In this document: piece after piece, positions 32,537 to 41,132 of the stretch
Numbering within the stretch: position 1 is the first letter of the stretch
Layout of the letters: every line of letters begins with the position of its first letter
Assembly (NCBI RefSeq): GCF_003697815.1
Contig: NZ_RDQG01000034.1
Span: 1 to 46,952, forward strand
DNA: 46,952 nucleotides
DNA from: Halalkalicoccus subterraneus
Lineage (GTDB): Archaea; Halobacteriota; Halobacteria; Halobacteriales; Halalkalicoccaceae
Direction of reading: 5' to 3'
Notes under the pieces: model-generated
Database searches by the model: none
What the model was told of the DNA's origin: nothing
Seen by the model: the letters and a program-made list of their open reading frames with translations, nothing else
Made by a program: the position numbers and the translations under genes

Positions 32537-33265
32537 ATGGACGTACTGATCGTCGGCGCGGGGGCGATGGGTCGCTGGTTCGGCGAGGTGGTCGGCGACA
32601 AAGGACGGGTCGCGTTCGTCGACCGCGAGGAGGAGGTCGCACGCGAGACCGCCGACGCGGTCGGCGGACGGACGATCTCGGAACGGACGACCGAACGGTT
32701 CGGTATCGTCTGTCTCGCGGTACCGATCCCCGCCGTCGAGCGTGCGATCGCGCTGTACGCCCCGCTTGCAGACCGAGCGATCGCGGACGTCAGCGGCGTC
32801 ATGCGCGCACCGGTCGCCGCGATGGAAACCCACGCGCCCGAACGCGAACACGTCAGCCTCCACCCGCTGTTTTCGCCCGAGAACGCCCCCGGTAACGTCC
32901 CGATCGTGGCCGGCGAAGGGCCGGCCGCCGAATGGATCCGTGAGCGCCTCCGCGGAGCCGGCAACGCCCTCGTCGAGACCACGCCCGAGGAACACGACGT
33001 GGCGATGGAGACGATCCAGACGAAGGCCCACGCGGCGGTGCTCGCCTACGCGCTCGCGGCCGACGACGTACCGGACGGCTTCGAAACGCCGGTCTCGCGC
33101 GAGCTCGACGGGTTGGTCGAGACCGTCACCGACGGCAACTCGCGGGTGTACGCCGACATCCAGTCGACGTTTCCGGGGGCCGAGACGGTCGCGGAGGCCG
33201 CCATCGAGATCGCCGAGGCCGACCGCGAGTCCTTCGAGGCGCTGTACCGCGAGGCGGGCGAATGA
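32537..33265 (+). CDS. tyrA: Prephenate/arogenate dehydrogenase-like protein (TyrA family)
   Basis: 242 residues. It opens with a Rossmann NAD(P) motif, MDVLIVGAGAMGRWFGE, followed by an LAVPIPAVE strand, the DVSGVMRAPVAAM region and the HPLFSPENAPGNVPIVAG block, matching the archaeal TyrA-type prephenate dehydrogenases that make the tyrosine precursor. The C-terminal helical domain is present (HDVAMETIQTKAHAAVLAYA). ATG 32537 is preferred; a GTG at 32528 adds three residues. The stop overlaps the Rsm22-type gene by 4 nt. It connects functionally with the aro genes elsewhere in the window. Confidence 0.88.
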   Translation: MDVLIVGAGAMGRWFGEVVGDKGRVAFVDREEEVARETADAVGGRTISERTTERFGIVCLAVPIPAVERAIALYAPLADRAIADVSGVMRAPVAAMETHAPEREHVSLHPLFSPENAPGNVPIVAGEGPAAEWIRERLRGAGNALVETTPEEHDVAMETIQTKAHAAVLAYALAADDVPDGFETPVSRELDGLVETVTDGNSRVYADIQSTFPGAETVAEAAIEIAEADRESFEALYREAGE

Positions 33266-34674
33266 GCGAGCGGGCGATCCTCGACACCGCGAAATACCTC
33301 AGGAACGTCCGCCCGATCGATCCCGAGGAAGTCGTAGAATACGTCGAGGGCGTCACACACCCCGCGGTCGTCAGCCAGACGCTTCGGGACAACGCCCTTT
33401 CGCTCGAACTGGTCGAACGCGAGGACGGCACGTTCGTCCCCGCAAGCGACGAGCCGATTTCCACCGATTTCGACGGGGTAAGCACGATTCCCGACCGGTA
33501 TCACACCCGGTTCGAGGACCTGCTGGTCGAGCATTTCGGCCCGGACTGGGCGGACGGAGAGAGTGGAGCAACGCTCAGGACGGAGATCCGCCGGCTCAAG
33601 GAGCGCTACTACCGCCAGGAGGCCGTCGAGTACTCGTACGAGGCGGCGCTCGGTTACGCGATCTACCACCTGTCCGACTACTACGCCGCGGGCCAGTACG
33701 TCCTCGACGAACTGGGCTCCCGAGGGCTGCTCCCCGCGAGGCTTCGGGTGCTCGACGTGGGTTCGGGTGTCGGCGGCCCGGCACTCGGCCTCGCCGAGTA
33801 CGCCGAGGACGCGCTCGTCGAATACCACGCGGTCGAACCGAGTGCGGCCGCAGACGTTCTGGAGGACCTCTTCGAGGAGGCCCCACGGAACTTCCACCCG
33901 ACGGTGCACCGAAGTACCGCCGAGGCGTTCGAGCCCGAGGGCGAGTACGACCTGCTCCTGTTCGCGAACGTCCTGAGCGAGCTCGCGGAGCCGGCCGCGG
34001 TGCTCGAAAACTACCTCTCGCATCTCGCGTCCGACGGCTCGCTGATCGCGATCGAGCCGGCCGATAAGAACACCGCGACCGGACTGCGGGAAGTCGAACA
34101 CGAGGTGGTCGACGGACGCGAGCAGACGGTGTTCGCGCCGACACTGCGGCTCTGGCCCGACCGGGAGCCGACCGACCACGGCTGGTCGTTCGACCGGAAA
34201 CCCGATTTCGACGTTCCGGCGCTCCAGCGGCATCTCGACGAGGGACGGCGCGCCGATGGGGAACGCGACGAGCGCGACGCGGCGACCGGCGAGTTCCTCA
34301 ACACGGACGTCCAGTACGCCTACTCGATCCTCCGGCGGGACGGCCAGCGGCGCCTCGACGCCACTGCCAGCCCCGAGCGCTTCGCTCCCTTCGCCGACAG
34401 CGAAGCCCACGTCACCGACCGGGTCGACTGCATCGCGGTCAAGCTCAGTCACTCCCTGTCGGAGGGGAACCCCCTCTTCTTGCTCGGCGACGGCAGCCAA
34501 TCGGAGAGCCATTACGCCGTCCTCACCCGCGAGACGGCGCTCAACCGTGCGCTGGTCGAGGCCGACTACGGCGACGTCCTGGTCTTCGAGTCGACCCTCG
34601 TCCTCTGGAACGACGACGAGGGGGCGTACAACCTCGTGGTCGACGATGAGAGCGTGGTCGATCGGGCCGGATAA
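33262..34674 (+). CDS. Rsm22-type SAM-dependent methyltransferase
   Basis: 470 residues. The central YYRQEAVEYSYEAALGYAIY segment with YHLSDYYAAGQYVLDEL, followed by the SAM-binding motif VLDVGSGVGGPALGLAEY (about residue 168) and DLLLFANVLSELAEPA, matches the Rsm22 family linked to small ribosomal subunit assembly. The N-terminal ~80 residues form a small helical domain, and the C-terminal ~130 a beta domain with FLLGDGSQSESHYAVL. The protein has essentially one cysteine, so the Fe-S cysteine set reported for mitochondrial members is absent. Coupled to tyrA by a 4-nt overlap. Confidence 0.82.
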   Translation: MSERAILDTAKYLRNVRPIDPEEVVEYVEGVTHPAVVSQTLRDNALSLELVEREDGTFVPASDEPISTDFDGVSTIPDRYHTRFEDLLVEHFGPDWADGESGATLRTEIRRLKERYYRQEAVEYSYEAALGYAIYHLSDYYAAGQYVLDELGSRGLLPARLRVLDVGSGVGGPALGLAEYAEDALVEYHAVEPSAAADVLEDLFEEAPRNFHPTVHRSTAEAFEPEGEYDLLLFANVLSELAEPAAVLENYLSHLASDGSLIAIEPADKNTATGLREVEHEVVDGREQTVFAPTLRLWPDREPTDHGWSFDRKPDFDVPALQRHLDEGRRADGERDERDAATGEFLNTDVQYAYSILRRDGQRRLDATASPERFAPFADSEAHVTDRVDCIAVKLSHSLSEGNPLFLLGDGSQSESHYAVLTRETALNRALVEADYGDVLVFESTLVLWNDDEGAYNLVVDDESVVDRAG

Positions 34675-34708
34675 CTGCGTTTTTCGTCCCCCGGTTCGAG
34701 ACGGACGT

Positions 34709-35479
34709 ATGGACACGGATCTGGAGGTCCTACTGACCAACGACGACGGGATCGACAGTCCCGGCTTTCGCGCGCTCTACGACGCCCTCTCGGCGGTGGC
34801 GAACGTCACCGCCGTCGCGCCCGCAAGCGATCAGAGCGCCGTGGGCCGGGCGATGTCGAGCGAGGTCGGCGTCGAGGAGCACGAACTCGGGTTCGCCATC
34901 GCGGGCACGCCCGCCGACTGTATCGTCGCGGGCCTCGAAGCGCTCGGGTCGTATCCGGACCTCGTCGTCTCGGGCTGTAACACCGGTGCGAACCTCGGGG
35001 CCTACGTCCTCGGGCGGTCGGGCACCGTCAGCGCCGCCGTTGAGGCCGCCTTCTGCGGGGTGCCGGCGATCGCCGTGTCCCTCTATATCCCCGAGGACGA
35101 GTGGCCCCGCGAGACGGGCGTCGAGGAGTACGAGGAGGCCTGCCGCGCCACCCGATACCTCGTCGAGTGCGCGCCCGTAAACGGCGTCTTCGAGCACGCC
35201 GAGTACCTGAACGTCAACGCGCCCCTTCCCGGCGACGAGTCCGCACCGATGCGGGTGACCCGCCCATCCACCGTCTACGAGATGGCCGCGACCCAGGACG
35301 GCGACTCGATCACGCTGCACGACCTCTCGTGGGAGGCGATGGCCGAGGGGGAGATCGAGGACCCCGAGGGGACCGACCGGCGGGCGGTCGTCGACGGCGC
35401 TGTCAGCGTCTCCCCGCTGACCGCGCCCCACACGACCGAGCACCACGAGGCGCTCGACCGGCTCGCGGCGGACTACTAG
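34709..35479 (+). CDS. surE: 5'/3'-nucleotidase SurE
   Basis: 256-residue metal-dependent nucleoside monophosphate phosphatase. LLTNDDGIDSPGFRAL near residue 8 carries the Asp pair for the metal. ASDQSAVGRAM near 47 and VVSGCNTGANLGAYVLGRSG near 88, with the conserved Asn and the Ser/Gly loop, complete the active site. GTVSAAVEAAFCGVPAIAVSL is typical of the fold. Starts 34 bp after the methyltransferase gene. Its TAG shares four bases (CTAG) with the stop of the convergent J-protein gene. Confidence 0.95.
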   Translation: MDTDLEVLLTNDDGIDSPGFRALYDALSAVANVTAVAPASDQSAVGRAMSSEVGVEEHELGFAIAGTPADCIVAGLEALGSYPDLVVSGCNTGANLGAYVLGRSGTVSAAVEAAFCGVPAIAVSLYIPEDEWPRETGVEEYEEACRATRYLVECAPVNGVFEHAEYLNVNAPLPGDESAPMRVTRPSTVYEMAATQDGDSITLHDLSWEAMAEGEIEDPEGTDRRAVVDGAVSVSPLTAPHTTEHHEALDRLAADY

Positions 35480-35973
35480 ATCGACAGCGCCGAGAGGACG
35501 ACCGCGAGGGCGAACAGCGCGAGGAGTATCAGTCCGGCCCGGACGAGCACCGACCGATAGGTTCCGAGGGCCACGGCGGCGTCGGCCGGCCCGTTCGACT
35601 GCTCCCGGCGCTCGCGTCGCTCCCCGTTCGGCCGCCGCCGTCGCGTCCGTCGTCGCCGAGGTCGGGATCCGGTTTCGCCTCGCCGGCGTGACCGCGACCG
35701 CCGTCCGGATCCCACGGCACGCGACGGGGCCTCGGCCGGCCATTCCTCGCCCAAGTGGTGGCGGGCGTACCGGCGGTGACCGAGCGCGTCGTAGCGCTTC
35801 CGTCGAGCGTCGTCGAGCAGCACGTCGCGGGCGGTCGTGATGCGGCGAAACGCCATGGTATCGCCGTCGGGGGCGTCCGGGTGACGACGCTTGGCCCGCT
35901 CGCGGTAGGCCCGGCGGATCGTCTCGGGGTCGGCGTCCGGAGCGACGCCGAGGACGTCGTACAACGTCTCCAT
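35476..35973 (-). CDS. Membrane-anchored J-domain protein
   Basis: 165 residues. A J-domain fills residues 1-65: METLYDVLGVAPDADPETIR, then the HPD tripeptide at 31-33 that stimulates Hsp70 ATPase, then DVLLDDARRKRYDALG. A strongly basic Arg/Ser-rich linker spans about 90-125 and a single C-terminal membrane helix about 143-163 (VLVRAGLILLALFALAVVL). There is no zinc-finger or client-binding domain, so it is not DnaJ proper; it may recruit DnaK to the membrane. Convergent with surE. Confidence 0.88.
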   Translation of the reverse strand: METLYDVLGVAPDADPETIRRAYRERAKRRHPDAPDGDTMAFRRITTARDVLLDDARRKRYDALGHRRYARHHLGEEWPAEAPSRAVGSGRRSRSRRRGETGSRPRRRRTRRRRPNGERRERREQSNGPADAAVALGTYRSVLVRAGLILLALFALAVVLSALSI

Positions 35974-36024
35974 CCGCCTGTCGGTAGGAAACCCGGCGAC
36001 AAAGCCGCTCGGATCGCGGGTCGG

Positions 36025-37608
36025 CTACGTCCCCTCGTCCTCGTCACTCGGGCGGGAGATCTCGAAGTACGGCTGTTCGCCCGACTCCTTGTACTCCTCG
36101 CGGTAGATGCGGCGCGCAGTGATGTAGCTCGTGTACATCAGCACGACGAAAAACAGCGTAAAGGGCAGCCCCATCACCGGGGAGAACGACTCCATCGCGC
36201 TAAAGGCGGGCAGGTTGAGCGTCATAACCCCCATCAGGGTCAGCAGAGCGCCCCACCACGCCCGGTTTTTGGCGTTGGGATCCTCCTCGCCGAGCGTGAT
36301 CGCGCTGAGCATATACACGGCGGAATCGAGCGTCGTGAGCACGTAGCCCGCCATGATGAGGACGAGCAGGACGCCGAGCACCGTACTGTAGGGCGTCAGC
36401 GTGATCGCGGTCGCGACCGCCGTGGGGATGTCGTTCTGGGCGAACGCCTCGCTTACGGGCCCGATGTAACCCGGCGCGAGCACCCAGCCACCGATAATGC
36501 CGTGCTGGAGCCACGTCAAGAGCGTCGGCGCGGCGACCAGCGCCACGAAGGTCTCGCGGATCGTCCGGCCCTTCGAGACGCGGGCAACGAAACTTCCCAC
36601 GAACAGTCCCCAGGCGGCCCACCACGCCCACCAGAAGCTCGTCCAGCTCTGGGGCCACTGTGCGCCCTCGGTCGGGGCAGTGTACAGCGCGAGCCGCGGG
36701 AGGTTGTTGAGCCAGATTCCCGTCGCGTCCAGCGTGATGTTGAGGATGAAGAGTGTCGGGCCGACGACCAGCAGCACGCCCGAGGTGATCAGCATCAGCA
36801 CGAAGGTGGCGCGTGCGGCGTTGCGGATCCCCTTGTGGAGCCCGAGCCAGACGTCGCCGAGGAAGACGAGTCCGATGAGCGCGAACAAGCCATACGTAAC
36901 GAGGTTCGTCTCAGCTCCGAAAACGTCGCTCAGGATCGTCGCGAGCTGCTGGGCGGTGAACCCGAGCGTGGTCGCGAGCCCGCCGACGATGGCGATCAGC
37001 GCGGTCAAGTCGACCAGCCAGAACAGCCAGCCGTGGTCCTCCCGGTCGAGGACCACCGACATCATCGAGCTGATGCGGTAGTCGTCGCTCCCGCTCGTAT
37101 ACGCCATCAGGCCGAAACCGAGCGCGAAGGGGAGATACCACATCGCCATCCCGGGGAACGACTCGTGGAGGAACATGAAGGCAAGCGAGAGCGACTCGAT
37201 CGACGCGCCCGGAACCGGCGAGGACGGCGGCGGCTGGGTGACGATCGAGATGGGCTCGCCGACCCCCCAGACGATGATCGAACTCCCGAACCCGACGGTA
37301 AAGACCATCGCGATCCACGAGAACGTATCGAACTCCGGTTCGGCGCCCTCGCCCCCGATCCGGATCCGGCCGTACCTGGAGAAGGCCATGAAGAACGTAA
37401 AGACCACCAGCGCGACGCCCAGCGCCATGAACCACCAGCCGAAACGGTACATCACCCATTCGAACGCGCTGTTGAGCACGTTCTCCAAGAGAGTGGGGTA
37501 CAGCAGTCCGACGAGCACGAGCGCCGCGAGTGCGGTGATCGTCCCGAAGAAAAACCCCTTGGTCGCCCGATCGGTTCCTTCGAGTCCGAACGGTGCCCAC
37601 GGATCCAT
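36025..37608 (-). CDS. BCCT-family transporter (betaine/choline/carnitine type)
   Basis: 527-residue secondary transporter with about twelve helices, used for compatible-solute uptake in saline habitats. The FWWAWWAAWGLFVGSFVARVSKGR signature (marked by WAWWAAWGLFVGSF) near residue 320 is the BCCT hallmark. The GEPISI loop near 120 and LTALIAIVGGLATTLG with a FTAQQLATIL helix in the middle also fit. It starts MDPWAPFGLEG and ends in a short acidic cytoplasmic tail (SRPSDEDEGT). Single gene, with a 461-bp gene-poor region upstream. Betaine is the most likely substrate, not proved. Confidence 0.93.
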   Translation of the reverse strand: MDPWAPFGLEGTDRATKGFFFGTITALAALVLVGLLYPTLLENVLNSAFEWVMYRFGWWFMALGVALVVFTFFMAFSRYGRIRIGGEGAEPEFDTFSWIAMVFTVGFGSSIIVWGVGEPISIVTQPPPSSPVPGASIESLSLAFMFLHESFPGMAMWYLPFALGFGLMAYTSGSDDYRISSMMSVVLDREDHGWLFWLVDLTALIAIVGGLATTLGFTAQQLATILSDVFGAETNLVTYGLFALIGLVFLGDVWLGLHKGIRNAARATFVLMLITSGVLLVVGPTLFILNITLDATGIWLNNLPRLALYTAPTEGAQWPQSWTSFWWAWWAAWGLFVGSFVARVSKGRTIRETFVALVAAPTLLTWLQHGIIGGWVLAPGYIGPVSEAFAQNDIPTAVATAITLTPYSTVLGVLLVLIMAGYVLTTLDSAVYMLSAITLGEEDPNAKNRAWWGALLTLMGVMTLNLPAFSAMESFSPVMGLPFTLFFVVLMYTSYITARRIYREEYKESGEQPYFEISRPSDEDEGT

Positions 37609-38069
37609 CTCAGTCGTCCCCGATAGTCATCCGAACTCGATCGGCGGATCCACCCCAGAATCGGCGGCAGGTCCTCGACCACTGCCTGCTCATAGCGACC
37701 GCTCCCCGTGAGTTGACGCGTATATGAACCACTGTACTTCATCGTACCGATTCGCCCGTTTGAACGTGTCGGTCTCGGTCGATCGGATCTCATGCCGGGC
37801 GTTCGATCGGCTTCCGATCGAGCCCGTCGCTGGTTGCGTCCAAATTCCAGAACGGTCGCGTCGATCCGGTGGACCCCTCTGTTCCATCGGAAACGAGGAT
37901 CAACGACGCCCCAAGCCAACCTACCCATTCGATAAAAGGCGAAGCTCCCCCTCAGTCACTGACTCCCCAGGGGAAACAACGAGTGGGATTCGCAAAGTAC
38001 ACCTGCGGGCTTACTGCGAGTTTTACCCTCAAATCTGAATGAAAGAACTTCTCATCGACTACTGCTGAC
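37609..38069. other. 461-bp region without a recognisable gene
   Basis: Upstream of the BCCT gene. Only short, overlapping open frames without domain features are present on either strand. The GC content falls toward 38 kb. I see no inverted terminal repeats, target duplications, tRNA-like sequence or CRISPR repeat. The promoter of the BCCT gene should lie in the first ~150 bp, but no TATA element stands out. It may include decayed coding sequence. Confidence 0.4.
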
Positions 38070-38564
38070 TTAGGTTCTCTCGTTATTGAATCTTCTATCC
38101 GTTTCAAAGGGGTACTTCTGAAGTTCGGCCTGTTCTGTCGCATCCTCCGTTATACGGTAGGTCACTGAGTAAGTGAATTCCTTCGACTCGGGCAGTTGCG
38201 ATGCGTCGGTAACCCCGCCTCCGCACTCTAAACGGACGCGGAACCCGTCCGTATCCGTGTTTGAGACGGAGATGTTGGTACAGTCGGCTACCACCCGCTC
38301 ACCGCTATCGAAACGGTGGTTATTGCTCGCAAGCAGGTCGTTATAGAACAGGCGCTCCTCGTACGTAACAGTATAGTTTACGGCACTCGAGGAATTCAAC
38401 GGACTCGGTTTCTCGGGACCAGATGGATAGGACTCAATATGCATAGTCTCCCCGTTCGGCGTATCTGGCGGTGGCTGAGACACGATGAATAGGGCGATTC
38501 CAACAAGCAGCACCACAGCAAAAATTCCGAGTTGGATTCCAATCGATTTACGCCTGGAGGACAT
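38070..38564 (-). CDS. Membrane-anchored extracytoplasmic protein, unknown function
   Basis: 164 residues. A basic start (MSSRRKSIG) precedes one hydrophobic helix (IQLGIFAVVLLVGIALFIV), after which the chain is polar and probably outside the cell. Two sequons (NSS and NYT) lie near 57-64 and NIS near 97. Two cysteines (around 95 and 115) could form a disulfide. No family was recognised. Its DNA is visibly lower in GC than the flanks, suggesting accessory origin. Single gene. Confidence 0.65.
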   Translation of the reverse strand: MSSRRKSIGIQLGIFAVVLLVGIALFIVSQPPPDTPNGETMHIESYPSGPEKPSPLNSSSAVNYTVTYEERLFYNDLLASNNHRFDSGERVVADCTNISVSNTDTDGFRVRLECGGGVTDASQLPESKEFTYSVTYRITEDATEQAELQKYPFETDRRFNNERT

Positions 38565-38794
38565 TACATAAAAAAAGAATAGTCAGGAGATATCTGTCTT
38601 GTCCCTCTCTGGCTGTTGGCCATTCTGTAGTTCGCCTCTACTGAACAGCCAGTCAGCGAGAAGAGGTTGTGAAAGAAAGGCCGCTGTACCGCGTAATCCA
38701 AGCGATTATTTCTGACGTGCCTGTGTTCTACTTGTGGAAACCATCAATCAGTGATCGGTTTCAGGAACCGTGCTACAGACATCGCGCGTCTCGG

Positions 38795-39598
38795 TCACAA
38801 CGTACCGATAAAGTCGATGAGAACTTGGTTGAACCGCTTGGGCTCTTCAACCGTGAGACAGTGACCACTATTTTCGAAAAGTTCGAACTGAGTGTTCGGT
38901 ACGAGTTCTGTGACATACTCGACGGATGCAACGCTCCGCCACGTTTCATCTGCTCCAGCACACACTAACGTTGGTACGTCGATCTTCGGAAGTACATCCC
39001 GGTAATCACGCAGGTACAGTAACGCAAAGAGTAACGCCCCTTGGATTGATGCGGGCGATCGTGACCCTTCGTCGAGTATTAGATTGTGGAGTTCCCGCGA
39101 TGGCGGATCTTTGAGCATTGCCGGCGCTTGCTGGTCAAGCAGTTCGAGAGGAGACGTCTGAATCTGACTGATGGCCTCCTTGAGGTCATCGATGCCATAG
39201 CTCCCGTAGTCGTAGTCCTCTCGTTTCACCGGCGAGGGTTCCATGTCGATATCTACGAGCGCCCGAATCCGATCAGTTCCGAACTGATGGACATACTCCC
39301 ACGTAACGATAGCTCCCATCGACCAGCCGACGAGAACGACGTCGTCGAGTTCGAGTTGTTCGAGGAACGCTTCGATATCCTCAGCATAGTGCTGTAGGGT
39401 GTGACCGATATCGGTCTTCTCGGATCGACCATGACCTCGAAAATCGACTCCGATCGTCCGATATTCGCCAGACATTCCTGTTAACTGCGGTTCGAAGTAT
39501 CGAAGACCCGCTGTGGCTCCATGAAGGAATACGATCGGTTGCCCCTCACCGTGGTCTTCGTAGTAGAGGTCTGCCCCGTTGCACTGGATCACTGGCAT
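38795..39598 (-). CDS. Alpha/beta-hydrolase
   Basis: 267 residues with an intact alpha/beta-hydrolase core: oxyanion strand PIVFLHGATAGL near residue 20, nucleophile elbow VGWSMGAI with Ser near 93, an acid on the strand VPTLVCAGADETW near 216, and the catalytic His in ENSGHCLTVEEP near 246. The lid region spans about 120-185. Substrate unknown; relatives include esterases, epoxide hydrolases and lactonases. GC is lower and codon use less biased than in the flanking core genes, consistent with later acquisition. No partner gene is adjacent. Confidence 0.88.
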   Translation of the reverse strand: MPVIQCNGADLYYEDHGEGQPIVFLHGATAGLRYFEPQLTGMSGEYRTIGVDFRGHGRSEKTDIGHTLQHYAEDIEAFLEQLELDDVVLVGWSMGAIVTWEYVHQFGTDRIRALVDIDMEPSPVKREDYDYGSYGIDDLKEAISQIQTSPLELLDQQAPAMLKDPPSRELHNLILDEGSRSPASIQGALLFALLYLRDYRDVLPKIDVPTLVCAGADETWRSVASVEYVTELVPNTQFELFENSGHCLTVEEPKRFNQVLIDFIGTL

Positions 39599-39936
39599 AG
39601 ACCGATCGTAGGTGAGGGTCGGTGAAAATACCGCGCGATCTTTCGCGACGTGTTGAATGTAGTCTCTATATGCAGCACACGACCCGTTATCTAACGGACT
39701 ACTGAACGCCGATTATCGATACGCATCGACGGAGTAGCGATTTCCAGCAGTAGACTGCCTCGTGAACGAACGCGTCGAATATCTCCTCACTTGCCGTAAG
39801 GTTCCGTTTTGAATCAGTGTTCGTGGCTCCTGCGAATCGATACTATCGTTCACCGATTCGGGAACGAAAGAGCAACTACCGGAAGAAACGTTTGCAATCC
39901 GAACAGCAGTAAAATCCCTGAACTGCCCGAATCCGG
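39599..39936. other. 338-bp intergenic region, no gene seen
   Basis: Lower-GC DNA between the hydrolase start and the chorismate mutase stop. The first ~80 bp should contain the hydrolase promoter; AT-rich CTCTATATGCAG occurs near 39664-39675. The remainder has stops in all frames and no terminal repeats or RNA gene that I can recognise. Confidence 0.4.
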
Positions 39937-40242
39937 CTACCTGTTCTCCCGCTGTTCGACCTTGTTCAGTTCGATCAGGAGCCGAAAGATCGCCTTCACG
40001 AGGTTCGAGTCCACCTCGAACTGCTCGGCGTTCGCGCCGGCGCGATCCATCACGCGCTGTTCTTGACCCTCGTCGGTCGTCGGCAGGTCGCGTTCGTCTT
40101 TCACCTCGGCGATGGTGTCGGCGACGTAGGTCCGCCGAGCGATCAGTTCGACGAGATCGCGGTCGATCTCCTCGATCTCCTCGCGTAGTTCGTCCAAGCT
40201 CACTCCGTCCGCGCGCCCTCGGTTCGCGTCGTTGTTAGCCAT
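39937..40242 (-). CDS. Chorismate mutase (AroQ type)
   Basis: Up to 101 residues, an all-helical AroQ chorismate mutase converting chorismate to prephenate. The LDELREEIEEIDRDLVELIARR helix (marked by EEIDRDLVELIARR) carries the first Arg. Further elements are YVADTIAEVKDERDLPTTDE and QRVMDRAGANAEQF, with the final LVKAIFRLLIELNKVEQRE helix. An ATG at 40242 would overlap the shikimate kinase gene by 43 nt. A GTG at 40203, starting MSLDELREE, would give a 4-nt GTGA overlap and an 88-residue protein, equally credible. Confidence 0.9.
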   Translation of the reverse strand: MANNDANRGRADGVSLDELREEIEEIDRDLVELIARRTYVADTIAEVKDERDLPTTDEGQEQRVMDRAGANAEQFEVDSNLVKAIFRLLIELNKVEQRENR

Positions 40243-41057
40243 GTGGTTCCGTCCCGTACCTCCCACTGTTCTCGAAGTTCGGCTAAAACCTGTCGTTCGC
40301 CGATCGCCACGTAGCTCGGGCCGGTGCCCGACAGCGAGACGCCCCGAACGTCGGGCAGCCCGTCGAGCATCGGTTCAGTCGGGAAGCCGAGCGCGCCACA
40401 GAAGGCAAAGCCATTGACCGTCATCGCCCGCCCGTACCGACCCTGGAGGGCGAGATCGCAGACCACGTCGGCGACCGGGGCGACCTTCCGACAGCTCGCG
40501 ACGTCGGCGTCGGCGCTGAAGGCCTGTTCGGGGGGTGCCCACACGAGAACGTCCCACTCGACGGCCTCGTTCGCGAGCAGTTCGTCCTCGGCGTTATCCG
40601 TGACCGTCACGCCGCCGAGCATCGACGACGAGGCGTCGTCGAACGCTCCCGTTACCGTGACCCCGACCTCGCGGGCCCCCCGCACGCCCAGCCGGCAGGC
40701 GTCGAGGAGATCGACGTCGACGCCGAGCGCGGCGCAGGTCGCGAGCACCGTCGCGTTGGCGGCGGCGCTCGAACTCTTCAGCCCCGCGGCGAGGGGTACC
40801 TCGCTTTCGGTTCGTACCGTACCGCCGAGCGAGCGCTCGCCGCAGTCGCCGTACTCCTCGATCGCGAGTTCGACACAGCGCTCGATCAGCGCCGTGTCAG
40901 CCTCGGGTGCGCCGTCGATCTCGCCGCGTACCTCCCGGGAGTCATCGAGCGAGACGGTCGCGGTGGTTTCGAGATCGATCGCGAACGCCGCGCCCCGCTC
41001 GTTGGCCAGGGCGTTGAGGATCGTGCCCGCCGCGGGCGCGTGTGCTCGGCCGTCCAT
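40200..41057 (-). CDS. Shikimate kinase, archaeal GHMP type
   Basis: 285 residues. This is the archaeal non-orthologous shikimate kinase of the GHMP superfamily, not the bacterial P-loop AroK. The start MDGRAHAPAAGTILNALA at 41057 is the family opening. Motif 2, VPLAAGLKSSSAAANATVLA near residue 90, binds ATP phosphate. The motif near VSLSGTGPSYVAIG at about 245 is motif 3. The TEGART ending is typical. It phosphorylates shikimate ahead of the AroA step encoded 12 kb away, and pairs with chorismate mutase downstream. Confidence 0.93.
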   Translation of the reverse strand: MDGRAHAPAAGTILNALANERGAAFAIDLETTATVSLDDSREVRGEIDGAPEADTALIERCVELAIEEYGDCGERSLGGTVRTESEVPLAAGLKSSSAAANATVLATCAALGVDVDLLDACRLGVRGAREVGVTVTGAFDDASSSMLGGVTVTDNAEDELLANEAVEWDVLVWAPPEQAFSADADVASCRKVAPVADVVCDLALQGRYGRAMTVNGFAFCGALGFPTEPMLDGLPDVRGVSLSGTGPSYVAIGERQVLAELREQWEVRDGTTWLTTTRTEGARTE

Positions 41058-41132
41058 ACCGGATCCACTCGGAGACCCCATTTATCGGCTTCGAACGCGG
41101 CGCTTTTCCGCCGAGGCACGTAGTGACAGGTA

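Noticed and set aside
33046-34740. 564-codon open frame antisense to the tyrA and Rsm22-type genes
   Set aside because: It spans two coupled sense genes with clear family motifs; antisense shadow.
35755-37626. 623-codon open frame antisense to the BCCT transporter
   Set aside because: Composition is Arg/Glu/His/Asp-rich and repetitive, as expected from the complement of hydrophobic codons; the sense gene is clear.
38669-38968. 99-codon plus-strand open frame near the alpha/beta hydrolase end
   Set aside because: Half lies antisense to the hydrolase, no family features, and no promoter signal of its own was seen.
37609-39936. Insertion sequence remnants in the lower-GC patch
   Set aside because: No transposase motif, terminal inverted repeats or target duplication could be found by eye.
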